A DNA stretch of 64,000 nt from Macrothele yani (Eukaryota > Arthropoda > Arachnida > Araneae > Macrothelidae). The stretch is from assembly GCA_039090855.1 (NCBI GenBank), contig CM077002.1:83084194-83148193 (forward strand), in the 5' to 3' direction. Shown here in pieces: positions 22,836 to 36,184 of this stretch; position 1 is the stretch's first letter, and each line of letters opens with the position of its first letter. The notes under the pieces were generated by a model, which was given only the letters and a program-made list of their open reading frames with translations, ran no database searches and had not been told where the DNA came from. A program made the translations under genes and the position numbers.

Positions 22836-23268
22836 AAAGTATGGGAAATGTTAAAAGGGTTGGCATAACAACAGAAAGGCTCCGTTGGTGTAAAAGTTTG
22901 TTGTTGTGGTATTTTGTATCAGAAATTTTGAGGCCCACGTGTCTCACAAAGAACTGTCTAACAAATCCACTAGTTGTACCACAAAAGACTGCTACATTCA
23001 GCATATTCCTCAACCCCTTGCTCCCACAGATTATAACCTCTTCCAACATCTGGACCATTTTGTGGCGAAGAAGATCTTGCCAAACGACTAAGCTGTGTGC
23101 CAAGCCATTGACAGCTTCTTTGCCTCACAGACTCCGTAGTTTTATTGGTGTGGGATCCGTACAGCCTCAATCTAGTGGCAGAAGTGTATCAATGCAGAGT
23201 GGAATTACTTTGATTAGAGTAACTGCATCCCATTTTAAGAGAGTTTGCAGGTGTCACTCTCATTTTTG
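22836..23268 (+). pseudogene. Mariner transposase, C-terminal remnant
   Basis: Plus-strand fragments read an RPHVSQRTV-like block (about 22935, the second catalytic region), IPQPLAPTDYNLFQHLDHFV followed by AKKILPND (third catalytic D in PTDYNLF), AIDSFFASQTP and QKCINAEWNYFD. This is the C-terminal third of a DD34D mariner, with stops between blocks. Confidence 0.7.
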
Positions 23269-23276
23269 ATATATGT

Positions 23277-23677
23277 TTACAAAGCGCTTATCAGTCAATG
23301 TTGTATTATAATTTTTACCAGGTCTTTTTCAAAATAAATCGTGCTTATGTTATTGGTTTGTCTCTCCGTCTGTGGACACCATAACTCCGCAACTATTTGT
23401 CGGATTTGAACAAGAGTACCTCTATCCCCTTTAAATATGTATATTCCATTTAAATATTTCATTTAATCTATTTGTATTTATCCCATTTTAATATTTCATT
23501 TAATCTATTTGTATTTATCCCATTTTAATATTTCATTTAATCTAAAATATTTATCCCATTTAAATATTTCATTTAATCTATTTGTCCGATTTGACTAGAG
23601 CAACTCCATCCCATTTTAAGAGGGTTTGCGCGTGTCACTCTCATTTTGGATATTTCATAAGCACCAACCTGATATAA
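23277..23677. repeat. 150-bp repeat family, edge unit
   Basis: It contains ACCATAACTCCGCAACTATT followed by TGTCGGATTTGAA, a phrase repeated at 25309, and several copies of CATTTAATCTATTTGTATTT. The whole stretch is directly repeated at about 25200-25500, on the other side of the inserted Tc1. Confidence 0.7.
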
Positions 23678-23679
23678 TA

Positions 23680-25195
23680 CACTGGTGTGCAAAAATTAAG
23701 GACGAAGAGAAGAAATTAGCATAACAGCGGAACGAGCAGGCAGAACGGACCGAAAGACCACTCAGGAGATAGACTAGGGTCCGGTACGGTAGGGCATGCG
23801 CAGCGCATATATGCAGCATTACGAAGGGGGGGGAGTGTCGGAAGGATATAAAGCACACGGGCGCACGGGCGGTGTACGCTCAGCAATTCGGTGAAAGTTA
23901 TTGCACGGTGTACACCGGTTTGAACGACGTCGAATTGCTCCCTCCGTGTGATATGGTCAATAGGCAATCCAGTAGACGATATCTGGATGATTTTACCCGA
24001 AGTCGCGTCATTGGGAAGTTGGAAGAACGTCGAAGTGTGACTAGTGTGGCCGAAGAGTTCGAGATCGCTCACATCATCGTTTTACGAGCTTGGAGAGCAT
24101 TTCAAAGGACAGGAACATCTGTCCGAGAGTTTAGCAGTGGTCGTCCACGAGCAACCACGGCGGCGAACGACCGGTATATTGTCCTACCGGCGAGAAGAGA
24201 CAGACGGCAGACAGCGGGAGAAATCGCAAGGCACATGCAACAGACAACTGGACGTCCGTTATTGCGTTTTACCGTTGCCAGGAGGCTGCACAAAGGTGGT
24301 CTATTGGCACGACGACCAGTACGGTGTGTGCCATTAACGCCTGCTCATCGGAGACGGCGGTTTGTGTGGTGCCAGGAACACAAGAACTGGACACATCAGC
24401 AATGGGGTCGAGTTCTCTTTACGGATGAAAGCCGATTTAGTCTGACGAGCGATTCTGGACGTATACACATCTGGAGAGAGCAGGGAACACGCAATCACAC
24501 TTTCCAACATCATCAAAAGGGACCGGTTTGGAGGTGGCGGAGTTCTCGTTTGGGGTGGTATCATGCTTGGTAGCCGTACTGACGCTATTGTACCGAGTTT
24601 CTCCTGCCTCACGTGCGTCTGTTTAGAGGTGCTGTGGGTCCTGAGTTCCTCTTCATGGACGACAACGCTACACCTCATCGTACAGTGGCTGTCGCAGAGC
24701 TGTTGGAGAGTGAAGATATTCAGCGCATATGTACCCGGACCTAAATCCAATCGAACACGAGTGGGACCTTCTCGGGAGATGCTTGGTAGCACGTCACCAG
24801 CCGCCAGCAACGATTCCGCAGCTGCGATTGGCGCTACAAGAGGAATAGGCCGCGATGCCTCAACAGCTCCTTGACCACCTCGACCTCAGCATGGACAGAC
24901 GCTGTAAATCCTGCAACGCAGTCAGGGGTGATCATATCCCCTACTAAAGACTGAATTTTTCTTGGCAGCCGCCTATCACATGGACGTTTCTGTCTTCTGT
25001 CTAGTTGTGCTCGAAGCTACATTTTCAATAAAGTGCCTTTGTATCTTTAGGATTCTTTGTTTGGACGGTTTTGCTCACTCGTCCCATATTCTTACATCTT
25101 GGGGATCTTATGGTATGATTTGAGTCGATGTGGAGCACTTCTGCACGACGTTACATTCGAAAAACTGTCTCGTCCTTAATTTTTGCACGCCAGTG
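23680..25195 (+). mobile_element. Tc1-family transposon (family X, copy 1)
   Basis: A 1516-bp element with TIRs CACTGGTGTGCAAAAATTAA (left) and the reverse complement of CACTGGCGTGCAAAAATTAA (right), flanked by TA at 23678-23679 and 25196-25197. The same family is present at 52751-54300. It has inserted into the 150-bp repeat family. Confidence 0.92.
23953..24947 (+). pseudogene. Tc1 transposase, family X copy 1, with deletions
   Basis: It starts at MVNRQSSRRYLDDFTRSRV. It keeps the HTH region, the linker RPVRCVPLTPAHRRRRFVWC and an intact first catalytic motif LFTDESRFSL. Frame is lost near 24520. Compared with the copy at 52992-54161, about 37 bp are missing near 24587 and about 20 bp near 24730, removing the DWPARS block. 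The second catalytic motif MDDNATPHRT and the NPIEHEW block are still readable in other frames. The stop is at 24945-24947. Confidence 0.85.
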
Positions 25196-25197
25196 TA

Positions 25198-26095
25198 TGT
25201 TTACAAGGTGTTTTATCAGTCAATGTATTATAATTTTTATCACGTCTTTTGTAAAATAGATCGTGCATATGTTATCGGTTTTTCCGTCCGTCCGTCCGTC
25301 TGTGGGCACCATAACTCCGCAACTATTTGTCCGATTTGAACTAGAGTAACTCTATCTCATTTAAATATTTCTATTCCTTTAAAATATTTCATTTAATCCT
25401 ATTTGTATTTATCCCATTTAAATTTCTGAACTAGAGTAACTCTATCCCATTTAAATATTTGTGTGTATCCCATTTTAAAATTATATTTAATCTAAAATAA
25501 ACGAATTTTTCAATTGAGATTTTAGAAGCTCAGATTTTGTGGTAAATACATGAGAAGCAGAAGTTAACACTTACTCCCCTTGGTGGCCAAACTATTCTTG
25601 ACCAAAAATTAGAAATTATATGCAAAAGTTTCCCCATCGGAAGCTGCCTCCGCAGAAGAAAGAAAATTTCAAATCGGAGTTTTGGAAATAGAGATATCGG
25701 GAAAACGCAATTTACTTTAACGCCCCTAGCGGAAGATCTATGTGTAACTTGAAAAAGTAATTATACCTAAAATAATCTCTGACATAAATTGAATCGAAAG
25801 GTAAAAGAATTATTTTTAATCGGATGCAAATATATGGAATAAAATGTAATTTCAAATCGATATCATCTGCATTTACGCCCTCTAGCGGCAAAATTGTACA
25901 GCGTAAAGAAAAACTAAATAAATGATCATCATTCGCACATTTCAAGCTTTCCAATGCAAAAAAAATTTCAAATCGGACAAATAATTGGTGCATATGAAAT
26001 ATCCAAAATGAGAGTGACACTTGCAAGCCCTCTTAAAATGGGATGGAGTTACTCTAGTCAAATCGGACAAATAGATTAAATGAAATATTTGTGCC
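25198..26095. repeat. 150-bp repeat family, block 1 (left half)
   Basis: It starts with the ACCATAACTCCGCAACTATT phrase, then periodic units containing TTTTAGAAGC/AGAGATATCGG and a CGCCCCTAGCGG-type motif at about 25573, 25721 and 25875. Units are in the same orientation as the blocks at 37.0 and 39.4 kb. There is no protein-coding signal. Confidence 0.75.
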
Positions 26096-27310
26096 AATAC
26101 CACTCACATCGATAAATCTTTTCAGAACATTTTCTTCTTAAAATATTCCATGATTTCTCCACCAGGAGGCATAGATGTACGTATATCTTATTTTTGTCAA
26201 TACCTCTGCTTCTAATGATTCGATTTGAAAACTTTCTTCTTTATTGGATAGTTTCCGACGCGCCATGTTCTTCATATAATTTCAAAATTTTCAAATAATT
26301 AATGGACTTTCCGCTAGAAGGCGTAAACGTAAATTGAGTTTCCCCTGATATTCTAAAACTTCGAATTGAAAAACTCTTTCTGCAGCTGGTACAGTTCCAG
26401 ATGGGAAATCTTTTGCATTTAATTTCTAATTTTTGGTAAAAGATGGTTCCGCCACCAGGGGCCATAAGTCTTAATTTCCGTTTCCGATGTATTTGCAGCA
26501 ACATCTGTGCCTCTAAAATCTCGATTGAAAAGAAATTCGTTTGTAAACTTATACTACACACGTCGATAAACCTTCTCGGAATATTTTCTTCATAAAATAA
26601 TGCATGGTTTCTCCGTCAGGGAGCGAAGATGTATACCTTTATTTGCAATATCTCTATTTCTAAGAGTCCGATTAGAAAAAATCCTTCTCTGTTTGATAGC
26701 GTTTCCAGTGCCAAATGTTTTTCATATAATTTCAAATTTTCCAAGTAATGCAGGGACTTTTCGCTAGGGGGCGTAAAGGTAAATTACGTTTTCTCCAATA
26801 TTTCTGTTTCTAAAACTCCGATTTTAGAAATTTTTCCTGTATCGCGTACAGCTTTTGATGGGAAATGTTTTTCATATATTTCTAATATTTGGTAAAGAAT
26901 GGTTTGGCCACCAGGCGGCATAAGTGTTCATTCAGCTGCCCATGTATTTGCAGCAAAAACTGAGCTCCTGAAAACTCGACTGAAAAAAAATATTTTCTGG
27001 ACCGATACCGCTCACATCAAAAAACCTTTTGAGAATACTTTTTTCTTAAAATAATGCATGGGTCTCCTACCAGGGGCGTAGATGAAAAACTTATATTTGT
27101 CGATATCTCTGCTTCTAGGAGTCCGATTCGAAAAAATCTTTCTTTGTTGGAGAGCATATCCGCTGCAAAATGTTTTCAAATTTATTCAAATTTTTCAAAT
27201 TTATTGCAAAATATTTCAAATTTTTCTTAACGTACAAGTCTGTCTGTCACCAGAGAGTATAAATTCACGATTCCGTTTAAAGCAATGTCTGTGAAAACCC
27301 GATTGAAAAA
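26096..27310. repeat. 150-bp repeat family, block 1 (right half, opposite orientation)
   Basis: Eight periods in the opposite orientation to the left half. Each carries a CC-C-AGGNGGCG-like motif at about 26159, 26311, 26452, 26612, 26763, 26909, 27067 and 27248, spaced 140-181 bp. Shared phrases are CTCTGCTTCTA, TCCGATT(T)GAAAAA and ATGTTTTTCATATAATTTCA. No ORF is conserved between periods. Confidence 0.78.
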
Positions 27311-30300
27311 CTTCTTTCTTCAGTCAGATACTACTGTTTTCCATACCGATTCCAGTGACTTCGAATAGTTTTGATGAATTTAATTCCCGTCAGAATGGAT
27401 TCAAGAGACGTGCTCATTACACACGAAAATTCGGTGTCATCTTTCTTGTTTCCAATGTAATTAACGTTGATTTTGAGAAAATTCTTTAAATTGGTGGATG
27501 TGCCACATATATTGAATAGTTGCCACTTCCAAGATATTTTTTGATTCAGAGATTGAAGTGATATTGGTGATGATGACACAGTAGTCAAACCAATAGTGCT
27601 ATCAATGTATGGCTGTTTAAAACAGAGCTTGTATACAATTACCATGATAAAATCCCAACATGATTTTATTTCTGAGCTCCCCATCTGATCTCTGTCTGAG
27701 CTAGCCTTTAAAATGTACCTGTGCTGGGGGTCTGATCATCACTTTTCAACCAAGAGAATGGACCCCTTTCATTTCCGATCAGAGATGTTCACCACAGGAT
27801 GAACATTGTCATCAGTGCTGACCTTGAGATCTACAATGGCCATTCACAATTTAGAGGCACCAAGTGCTTTTTCTTTTTCTAATGTAAGACAATTGTTTAT
27901 TTGAGATAGTGACTTGAAATTTATGTCTAGATGAGCTCCTCTATTGGTGGAATTTTAATCTTTCCTCGAAAAAGTTAAGAAAAATATATTTTTTAAAATA
28001 ACATGGGTACACTCTTATTTAATCCTCCTTCTTTGAGTGTTAGCGGGACGAGGACTGAGTATTTTAGGAGGTGGAATACTCGGTTCAGGTGAAGCTGTGA
28101 TCATATGGATTATGTTTTCCCTATGGCAACTGAATTGAGGTTGTACTTTTTATAGTGTCCTTCACTGCTGTTTGACAAAAATCACAAAATTAACGTCCCG
28201 CGCCCAAGTACAAATATTTATGACATAAAAAAACTATTTAGGCAACCACCAAAAGCAATTTCGCAAATCATTCCCTTTCCTTTCGTGGTGAATAGACTTC
28301 TTTACAGCTTTTCCCACTTTACTTTCCCTTTTCATTGTGATCTGGACCCTACAATTAATGTTTTAAGTATTATTCATTTGATAATTCTACAGCATTAAAG
28401 AATAAACCTGAATAGTTGTCAAGTGAATAATTCTTAAAAAAGAGATTGATCTTATTCATTGCGTACCGATTTATTACTTCTTGTAATATATCGCAATAGA
28501 CTTCTACAATTTAAGCTTTGTCTCTGCATATGTTTAATTACCCACTACAATAATTATTTACCTATAACGAAGTCATAAAACTCTTTTAAACAAATATCCT
28601 CATTTACAGAGTAATGATGGTGAATGTCAACCGTATTTTGTTGACATTCACCATCACTTTCTGTAAAACATTTTTATAGCAATGCTTCGACTTCAAAAAA
28701 AATAAATAAATAAATAAAAAAAATTACAGCATTCACTTAAATGTTTTATTTACTCAGTGGAATACGGCTATCAAAAATAGCTAGAATGATAGTCAACTAT
28801 ACACCTTATTATTACGCAGACAGCTAATTCAAATAACCTCCGTAAATAGGTCGCAGATGAAGATCTTATACATGATCCGTGTTACTTTTTTTAATTTAAA
28901 CTTATTTGGAAATTTTAATTTTTCAATCAGATTATGTGACTACATATATGGCCTTCACAAGTCACTAATGAGATGGCTTACCATCTCACTGGCTTGAAAA
29001 CTTTTTGAAAATATGTTTTCAAGTCTTTTTATAGAGCTCATAACAAGTGCAGGGAAAGATGCTCTCAAGGATCACATATGCATAGTAAACAGCAACAACA
29101 CGCGAAATTCGACATAAAAAATTTGGCTATTGAATACCGCAACACAAATTCCACCCTACGAAGCCTTTCAGGAAATGTCCGAAGTTTGTTGTAATCACAT
29201 GAGTTTACTGAAGCTCCGCCCCTAAGCTTTTCGAAAGTCGGCTGTCATTGGCCACAATTTCAGTATTCGTCTATCAAGAAAAATAATTCTTATACGCATC
29301 TGAGACTGTAGCTTAGTTCTAGCTTGGGCTATTGGTCAGACGTCCAGTTCTAACCACACGGGCACCGTGGATGCTCAAATATATTGGAGTACAAGAATAT
29401 TAGAGTGTCTTGTTTTTCAGGATGTTGAAGAGTAGTTTAGAACCACTGAAGTGTCAACATGTTCAACCATTCTGAATTTACAAGGGATACGAAATGTTAG
29501 AGATCGTAGCCCATTGATGGTAACCCGTTCAAGGAAGCTCAGACGCTTTTATCAGTTGGCAATTCTTATCTTGACAGTTCACTGTTTTCGTAGCTGCTCA
29601 TTAACCCGTTAACGGGTTCCATTCTGACAACAAAAAACACGCCAATATTTTCTTTCTGTTAACCGCAGCATAGTTTACAAAGAAGAAAAAAACATAAGAT
29701 AGATTTCTTTTTGATGTGTTAACGAATTTAAATTTTCTTTAAAAAAATTTAAAACAAGAAAACAAGTAGTAAAACTCCGAATAGAGTTTAACTTCATCAC
29801 ATTTGTAGTTCTTCTGGTCGGTACCAATTCAGTAGATATTGAACATAGTTAGCTAGAAGTTCGCCCTGGCAAAAGACATTTTATCACGCTCCCTGATTTT
29901 TGCAGGACAGAATACCGAAACAAAAAATGCTATGCGTCATAATTTAAAAGGAAGGTCAGAGCGACAAGTTGCGCTAGGGTACCATGCTGTTTTCTAATCA
30001 TCCTACAATCTATAAAGATGTAGCTACTACGAGAAACCCTTCACTCTTTCCAGAATTCATCCGTAACTTACTAAAGAATCATTTACATAGAATTTTGCCA
30101 TTCATAGAAGTTAGTGATATATTTCGCTTATAGAGCAATATTAAAATTTAAATTTCTATTATGAACGTTAATTTTGGATAACAGAATATGCTTTTCCCTT
30201 CGGGGGTTGGTCTTATCCTTTCGTACTATACTGTCAGTTTGATAAGTCCTGTGGCTTAGTGACTTATCTTCTAATTTAGAATGTTGTTTTCAGAAGGATA

Positions 30301-33300
30301 TGGAAAGTTGCATATGCTTCTGGATGCGCATATGCACTTAGTAATGAGAATCAGTGAGGTCGCTGAAATTTCACTTGCATACAAAGCTGAACGCGCTCTG
30401 GCACAGACAAAAGGTACACTGTTACCAGAGGCAATTATCTGAAGCCCATAAATGAGCCCCAGAAAAACGTACAGACCTGAAACAAAGTATCAGATGAATT
30501 TTATTATTACGTTAGCTGAAAAAGCTGAAGGAACATTTATTTGTTAAATCAGTTGCCACAGAATAAACTGTAGAACTGACCGACAGCAGCATGTATGAGA
30601 AACTTGCTCCGTAGGAGAAAGCTGAAAATATAATTCCCAATTTTCTTAAAAGCAGTTAAACACATATTTTTTGCTACGGAAGTGAAGTATTTCTTTAAAA
30701 AATTCTGAAAAGGAGTGGCATTAAAATCAGCTTTCGAAACGCATAGCAATATAATATGTATTCTGCACTTGCAAGTGTTTCACACAGTATGTCAGAAATT
30801 ATTTTGACATTTGTGTGTGTTAGTGTGTGCCTTTGAAAAATAAAGATTCACAAGTTTTCAGCTACAACTTAGCAAAACTCTTCACTCCGCTGCAGCGTTA
30901 CAAAAACACCATCCAGGGATCCTTCAGGTCGACAGATGTGATAGCTGAAACTTTTGTAGTCATGAACTATATGTTAAAAGAATGAATTAAGTTTTTTTTT
31001 TTTTTTTTACAATGAGCAGGTTGTTGAATCATTGATATTATGGACTCGGTATAAAGATAAAACGTGACGTCTGATGTGATAGCGGTTAATAGGAGCCAAG
31101 GTGCCGAAAAGCATCATGTAAATTTGAAGATAGTTTCTTCTATCTCCGAGTTTCTTGCTTTACTCAGAGAAGTGACAGCAAAACCGATACGTCGTCACTG
31201 TGGCCGAATGATCTTAGGTGCGGGATTCTTGTTAAACTTCCAGTTGATCCAGAACTGTCATGCATGGTGTCTCCGTCCGACGACGCTGATTCCGTTCCCA
31301 ACCTGAACCAGTGGCCTCAAATTAGCCCCCTCCCCCCCCATCCTCTCTTAAAAAACTGCTATTCATTAATCCACTCCGTGTGCTGTGCTTCATAGTGTTT
31401 GAGAAGGCATACTGAAGGAGCTTACTACTACCTGCATATGAATGGAGTTCAGTAGCTTTCCGGAATCTGGAAGTTCTTTTTTTAACCCACCATTGCAGAG
31501 CATTATAATTCTGAGGTTTAAACTGCATTAACAAAACTGTAAAGGACAACTTTGCTTACGTCAGCAGTGATTTTAAAGTTTTCTAAGGATGAGTTAAATT
31601 AGCTAAATACTTATTTTGTAAATAAACTGTTTCTTGTTAGATTCGAAAAGAATTCCATAAGAACGCTTTTGCAACACTGATGAATGGCGTTAAAATACAT
31701 CAATATACCAAAAAAAAAAAAAATTTCCGTATTAAAAGGTGCTCCGTAAAAATTGCCCATTAGTTTCATGATTTCTTTTTAAAAAAAAAGTGAAATACGG
31801 TAATACATCTTTATTAAAGACTGGGTGACTTTATCATCTGTCGTCTACTGGATGGCCGCTTGAAATGTTTACCAAGTTTACTAATTTATTTAACAACAGA
31901 CTAAAGTCACTGGGTAGCAGGGAAAGTGTCATGAAAATAAAGTTTCAATTCTTCCAAACTATGTTTCAACAAGCTATTCATTGAGCATTTTGCAAAATGG
32001 CGGATAAAAAGCATTTTCATTTTTATCTCCGTACAGAAACCGCTTAGTCACTGGTAGCTTGCCTTTCATTTACTGCACTTACAAAACGATTTCTCCAAGT
32101 AGAAGACATATAGATCACACAAAAATTTATTTTCAGCAGAAACATATTTTTACTTACTATTATTGAAAATTTCGAAACCCATTTTGCTCTTGAGGAGAAA
32201 ACACGCAATAAGTAGAACGAGGATAGAAAAACACTGTCACCTTTAAGACGCCTTTCCTCAAAAAGGCAGAACCCGATAATAGATATAAGCTCCACACCCG
32301 CTCCTGATAATACCTGGAACTACGTATTGCTGCTGCCGATAGTAACAGCTCTCAGATATGATATTGACTCGGTGATATGGAAAGATGATTATATGAATTT
32401 TTGGGGACAAAGTTTACTTTGCAAAATGAAATGGTCATTGAGAATACAACTTTTGTCAGGAAATTATAAGAATAATTGAAATGCCGCTCATGGTAAGAGA
32501 AAAATAAGTCCTCAAAAAAAAAAAAAAAGGTCATGCAATGGCACTGGACAAACTTTGCAATATCAATAAATTTCTTCTGATTTGTTGATATTTCAGAGTA
32601 GCAGCCTGTGTCAAACGTGGAAACGTCATGGACGGGAATTTGCATAGTCTGAAAACGTAAGATATTCAAATACCCTTCTTTTGGCTCGTTTGTAAATATG
32701 TGAATCGTAGATTTTTTTTTTTTTTGTAAAAATTTCTAAATCATGCCGTTAATAACGTAGAAATTGATGACACACTGGTGGAGAGGCAGCTATAAATAAA
32801 AAAGCTCGATATATTACTGAAACCGAATGATAATATAAAAGAACATTCACAGCCAATGAAGCCGAAGTTCCGCTTGGGTGCGTGAATATCTACAATGTGA
32901 TGGTAGATTCTTCCGATATTCATCAAGCAGAGCCCATTTAAGAGAGGGGTGGGGGGCTGCAGACGCGGGACCCGCATTTTCAAGTGGCCCGAGAATTCTG
33001 CAGGATGCTTGAAGAATTGACAGAGTTCTACAGGTTTTTTTTTTTTTTCAGACAGCACAGCGAAAACTATCAGAAACTTCCTTGTGAATTTTTTTTCTAT
33101 TTCCTTCCGCTTTTTAGGAGCATGTAAAAAATATAGTCGCCCCCAGTCCATCCTCAAATCTTTCGAAAGCATTACAGAGGTTTTTTTGTAAACATCTGTG
33201 ATCGGGGGAAATTTCCATACATTAAGAATTCGTTTGAATCGTGATATTCGGATCATATTATTTTATCTACTACTTCGATATAATTTCAACAAGCTGAACC

Positions 33301-36184
33301 CTGGAGGGAGAAATTAAAGCAACAATGAGCTGGCCTCCATTTTTCAACCAATCTTTTTTACAACTTCTTGCTAGCACTGATCCGTCCATGAATTATGGGA
33401 TATCGATATGGTGGAGATATGTTTTTGCTTCCTCGTCATATTTGGAGAATGTTTTCTCCTAGACATTTTCATTCTGCCACCCATAGTGAAGTTCTAGATA
33501 TGCCACTAATACTAAGGCCCAAAATACTGTTCAGCCCCCGGACCCTCTGTTTCCTTAAATGGGCTCTGTATCAAGGCTTTGATTTCTATTATCGAAGGGA
33601 CAGCAGTGGAATCAGATATAGGGATAAGGGTGACAATGTTCATCGTTGTTTAGAATAGTTCAGGCGATCTTTTTGCTTAGAACCAAAAGCGGATCCAGAA
33701 AATGTACAAGTAACATTTTATGGAGTGCCATAAAGTGCCGCTTAAATTCCTAGAAATAAATAAGGGGCTGGTGAAACAACGAATGTGTGCCCTCGTGGTA
33801 AGAGGCGGTGGTTTCTGACTACTTTTCTAATACGGGTACGGATTCTAGCCCAAGATGAAACATGGGTGGTGCGTTTTCCGCTGACCCTAACTTTTTCTAG
33901 AACCAGCGTCCCTAAAGTTCGGACGAAGGATTACTTACAGTCCTTTGATTTGCTCGTGCTGGTCGTTAATCCCCGAATCAAATAATGATAATAAAGAATG
34001 TACACTGTTTGAATTAAAATAATTTTCACGGACGCAGAGCCTGTTCACATTCTGAAACAAAACAGAAGAAAACTACCAAAATTAAAATTATTACAACAAG
34101 TGTAATTGTAGACTGTACGAAGTACATTAAAACCTAACTCACTAAACTCCCAAAAAGGACGATGTCTACTGTGCCCTCACCATCACAACCGTGCCTGCTT
34201 GGAACATTCTCTGTTGCTGTTTATTTTTTCATTCCGAAAAACTCTACTCTTCTGACATCGACGACAATGCACGATGCCTTCAGCGGTTTTCTAATACCTA
34301 ATGCTTCTTGCAAGATGGCATGATTTATTCTCATGTGATTTACGTAGAATGAAATGGTTGAAGTAAAATAGCGGAAGTACTGAGGTAACTCCCATCGAAC
34401 ATGTTTAAGACAATTTAAATAACTGAAACGGACAAAATTATTCCATAGTGTTAGCGGTGCCTTATCAGAGGAGGTGTGCCACAAATACTTCCGCTGCACA
34501 AATATCCTGAAAAAGATTACCTCCAGAAATGCAGATGCTTGCTATTAAGGGCAAAGGTAGTCAATAATGTCAATAATAAGTCAATAGATTGTCAATAATA
34601 AGGAGCGACTTGGTGATAGATTCAATTTGTTCAATGAGTTTTATTAACTTGTTGTCTAATATTTAAAACGCAAGGTAGGTATGATTGAGAAAAGCATTTC
34701 AAAAGTAAAAAGTTTTGTAATCTCGAAAATCCAATCAGTTTGATCTTTCTCTTTGTACCAAACATTACACATTGATTCCGATAATAATACGTAATCCAAT
34801 TAATGTGCATGCACGCACCTAAACATTTCTGCTGATGAGTTTATTGTTCGCTTGTTACTGTTGCTTCGAACTCGTACTCATGAATGTAAGAGTGGCCGCA
34901 AATTTCTCACCGACAAACTTCCATTTTTCTTCACAACGGATCGTGAACAGAAGATAAAAGTTACAGCACGAAGTCTTTCTTAATACATGGGGAAGTATAA
35001 TACCTTCGATGAAAGACCCCCAAAGACGCGGAAGATACTGTGCATAATCAGCTGTAGAAATTCAAGTTGTAAAGTTCTGCTCATGTAAGAGCAAAAATTG
35101 CCATTGTTGTTACGCACAGTCTATATCTGTGACTTTTAAATCAATTCCGAATGAGGTATTTAAAGGTACAATAAACATCTTACTTTTCACATAAATTATA
35201 TTACTTTTAGAGAAGTCGGAAAACATGTGGACATCCAAGCGTATGCGCGAGTGCTTATTGTTTCCTTGTGTGCTTCACGAGGAATTTTAGAAACATGAAA
35301 ACATTATGTCATGTGAGTCTCCAGCGTAATGCGCATGTTTTTCAGGCAAAAAGGCTCGCTTTTTCAGCAACTTCACAGTTTGTTCGTTTCCATATTTTCC
35401 ACGACACCCGCAACGAATTGAATGTTCATACAACTTTGGTGGTGTTTCGAATCGTTGTAAGAATTAATGATATGACCGAATTCACAGAAACTAACAAATT
35501 TGACTACTTAACTTACGATGGATTCCATAATAACATTTAACATAATACTTTTGTAAGAGTAAACTTCTAGGTATTTTTCATTAATTCCATTGATTAGATT
35601 AAAATGAACGTATTATTATCGGAATAAATTCAACAGTTTTTGTGCTTGAAGAGTCTGATGATACTGTAAGGGAATTTACGTTATTTAGCTCTTTGCCAAG
35701 ATCTGCTGACCGAACCAAGATGTTGACAGAAATTGACTTGCTTTATGTTCTTGAGCAGAAAACTCATGATTGAACATCGGCTAAAACTTTTTCCGCGAGT
35801 AGTGTCTCCATCTAAATGAAAAATCACGCTACACGTATGATACGCAAAAGCCACTTATGCAGCAGGGCAACCAAATTCGTCATTTTTGGACATTATTTAA
35901 AAAAAAAAAAAAACTCTTTTTTTGACAGAAACGCTGCTGTGTCTATGCAGATTTGTTGTTCTTCATTTTAATCAGATCTGGCTGGATAATTTACCAGCTT
36001 CAGTGAGCCACTGAAAATGTTGACTGACATCCTCCACACGGAAAACTATCATCAAATGTCAACTTAAGAAGCAAACTTTTCACGAAGCTGTTCATTAAGA
36101 TTGCATTCTAGGTTTCTTTTAATTTCTGTTTTCATTTTTCTTCAGCACGTCTTTTGGAAGAAAAATTAGTGTTTATAGTCTAAC
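27311..36184. other. 8.9 kb AT-rich region without a recognisable gene
   Basis: No ORF here has a motif I can support. The longest (minus strand 33256-32741, 171 codons) is low-complexity in composition. The stretch holds homopolymer runs (about 31000, 31710, 32520, 32710, 33040), GGGGGG/CCCCCC-containing stretches near 31325, 32945 and 33530 that resemble decayed hAT ends, and a hairpin at 28603-28668. It could be a long intron, intergenic DNA or the interior of a large non-coding element. Confidence 0.5.
28603..28668. ncRNA. Near-perfect 28-bp stem hairpin
   Basis: TGATGGTGAATGTCAAC, an 8-nt loop CGTATTTT, then GTTGACATTCACCATCA: a 17-bp perfect core, extended by TTTACAGA and TCTGTAAA flanks with one bulge and one or two mismatches. 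Size and loop fit a miRNA precursor, but a short inverted-repeat transposon is equally possible. No expression evidence is available. Confidence 0.5.

Noticed and set aside
24334..24810. 158-codon minus-strand ORF
   Set aside because: Antisense to the Tc1 transposase at 23953-24947.
32741..33256. 171-codon minus-strand ORF as a gene
   Set aside because: It includes runs translated from homopolymers and GGGG tracts; no motif or supporting signals.
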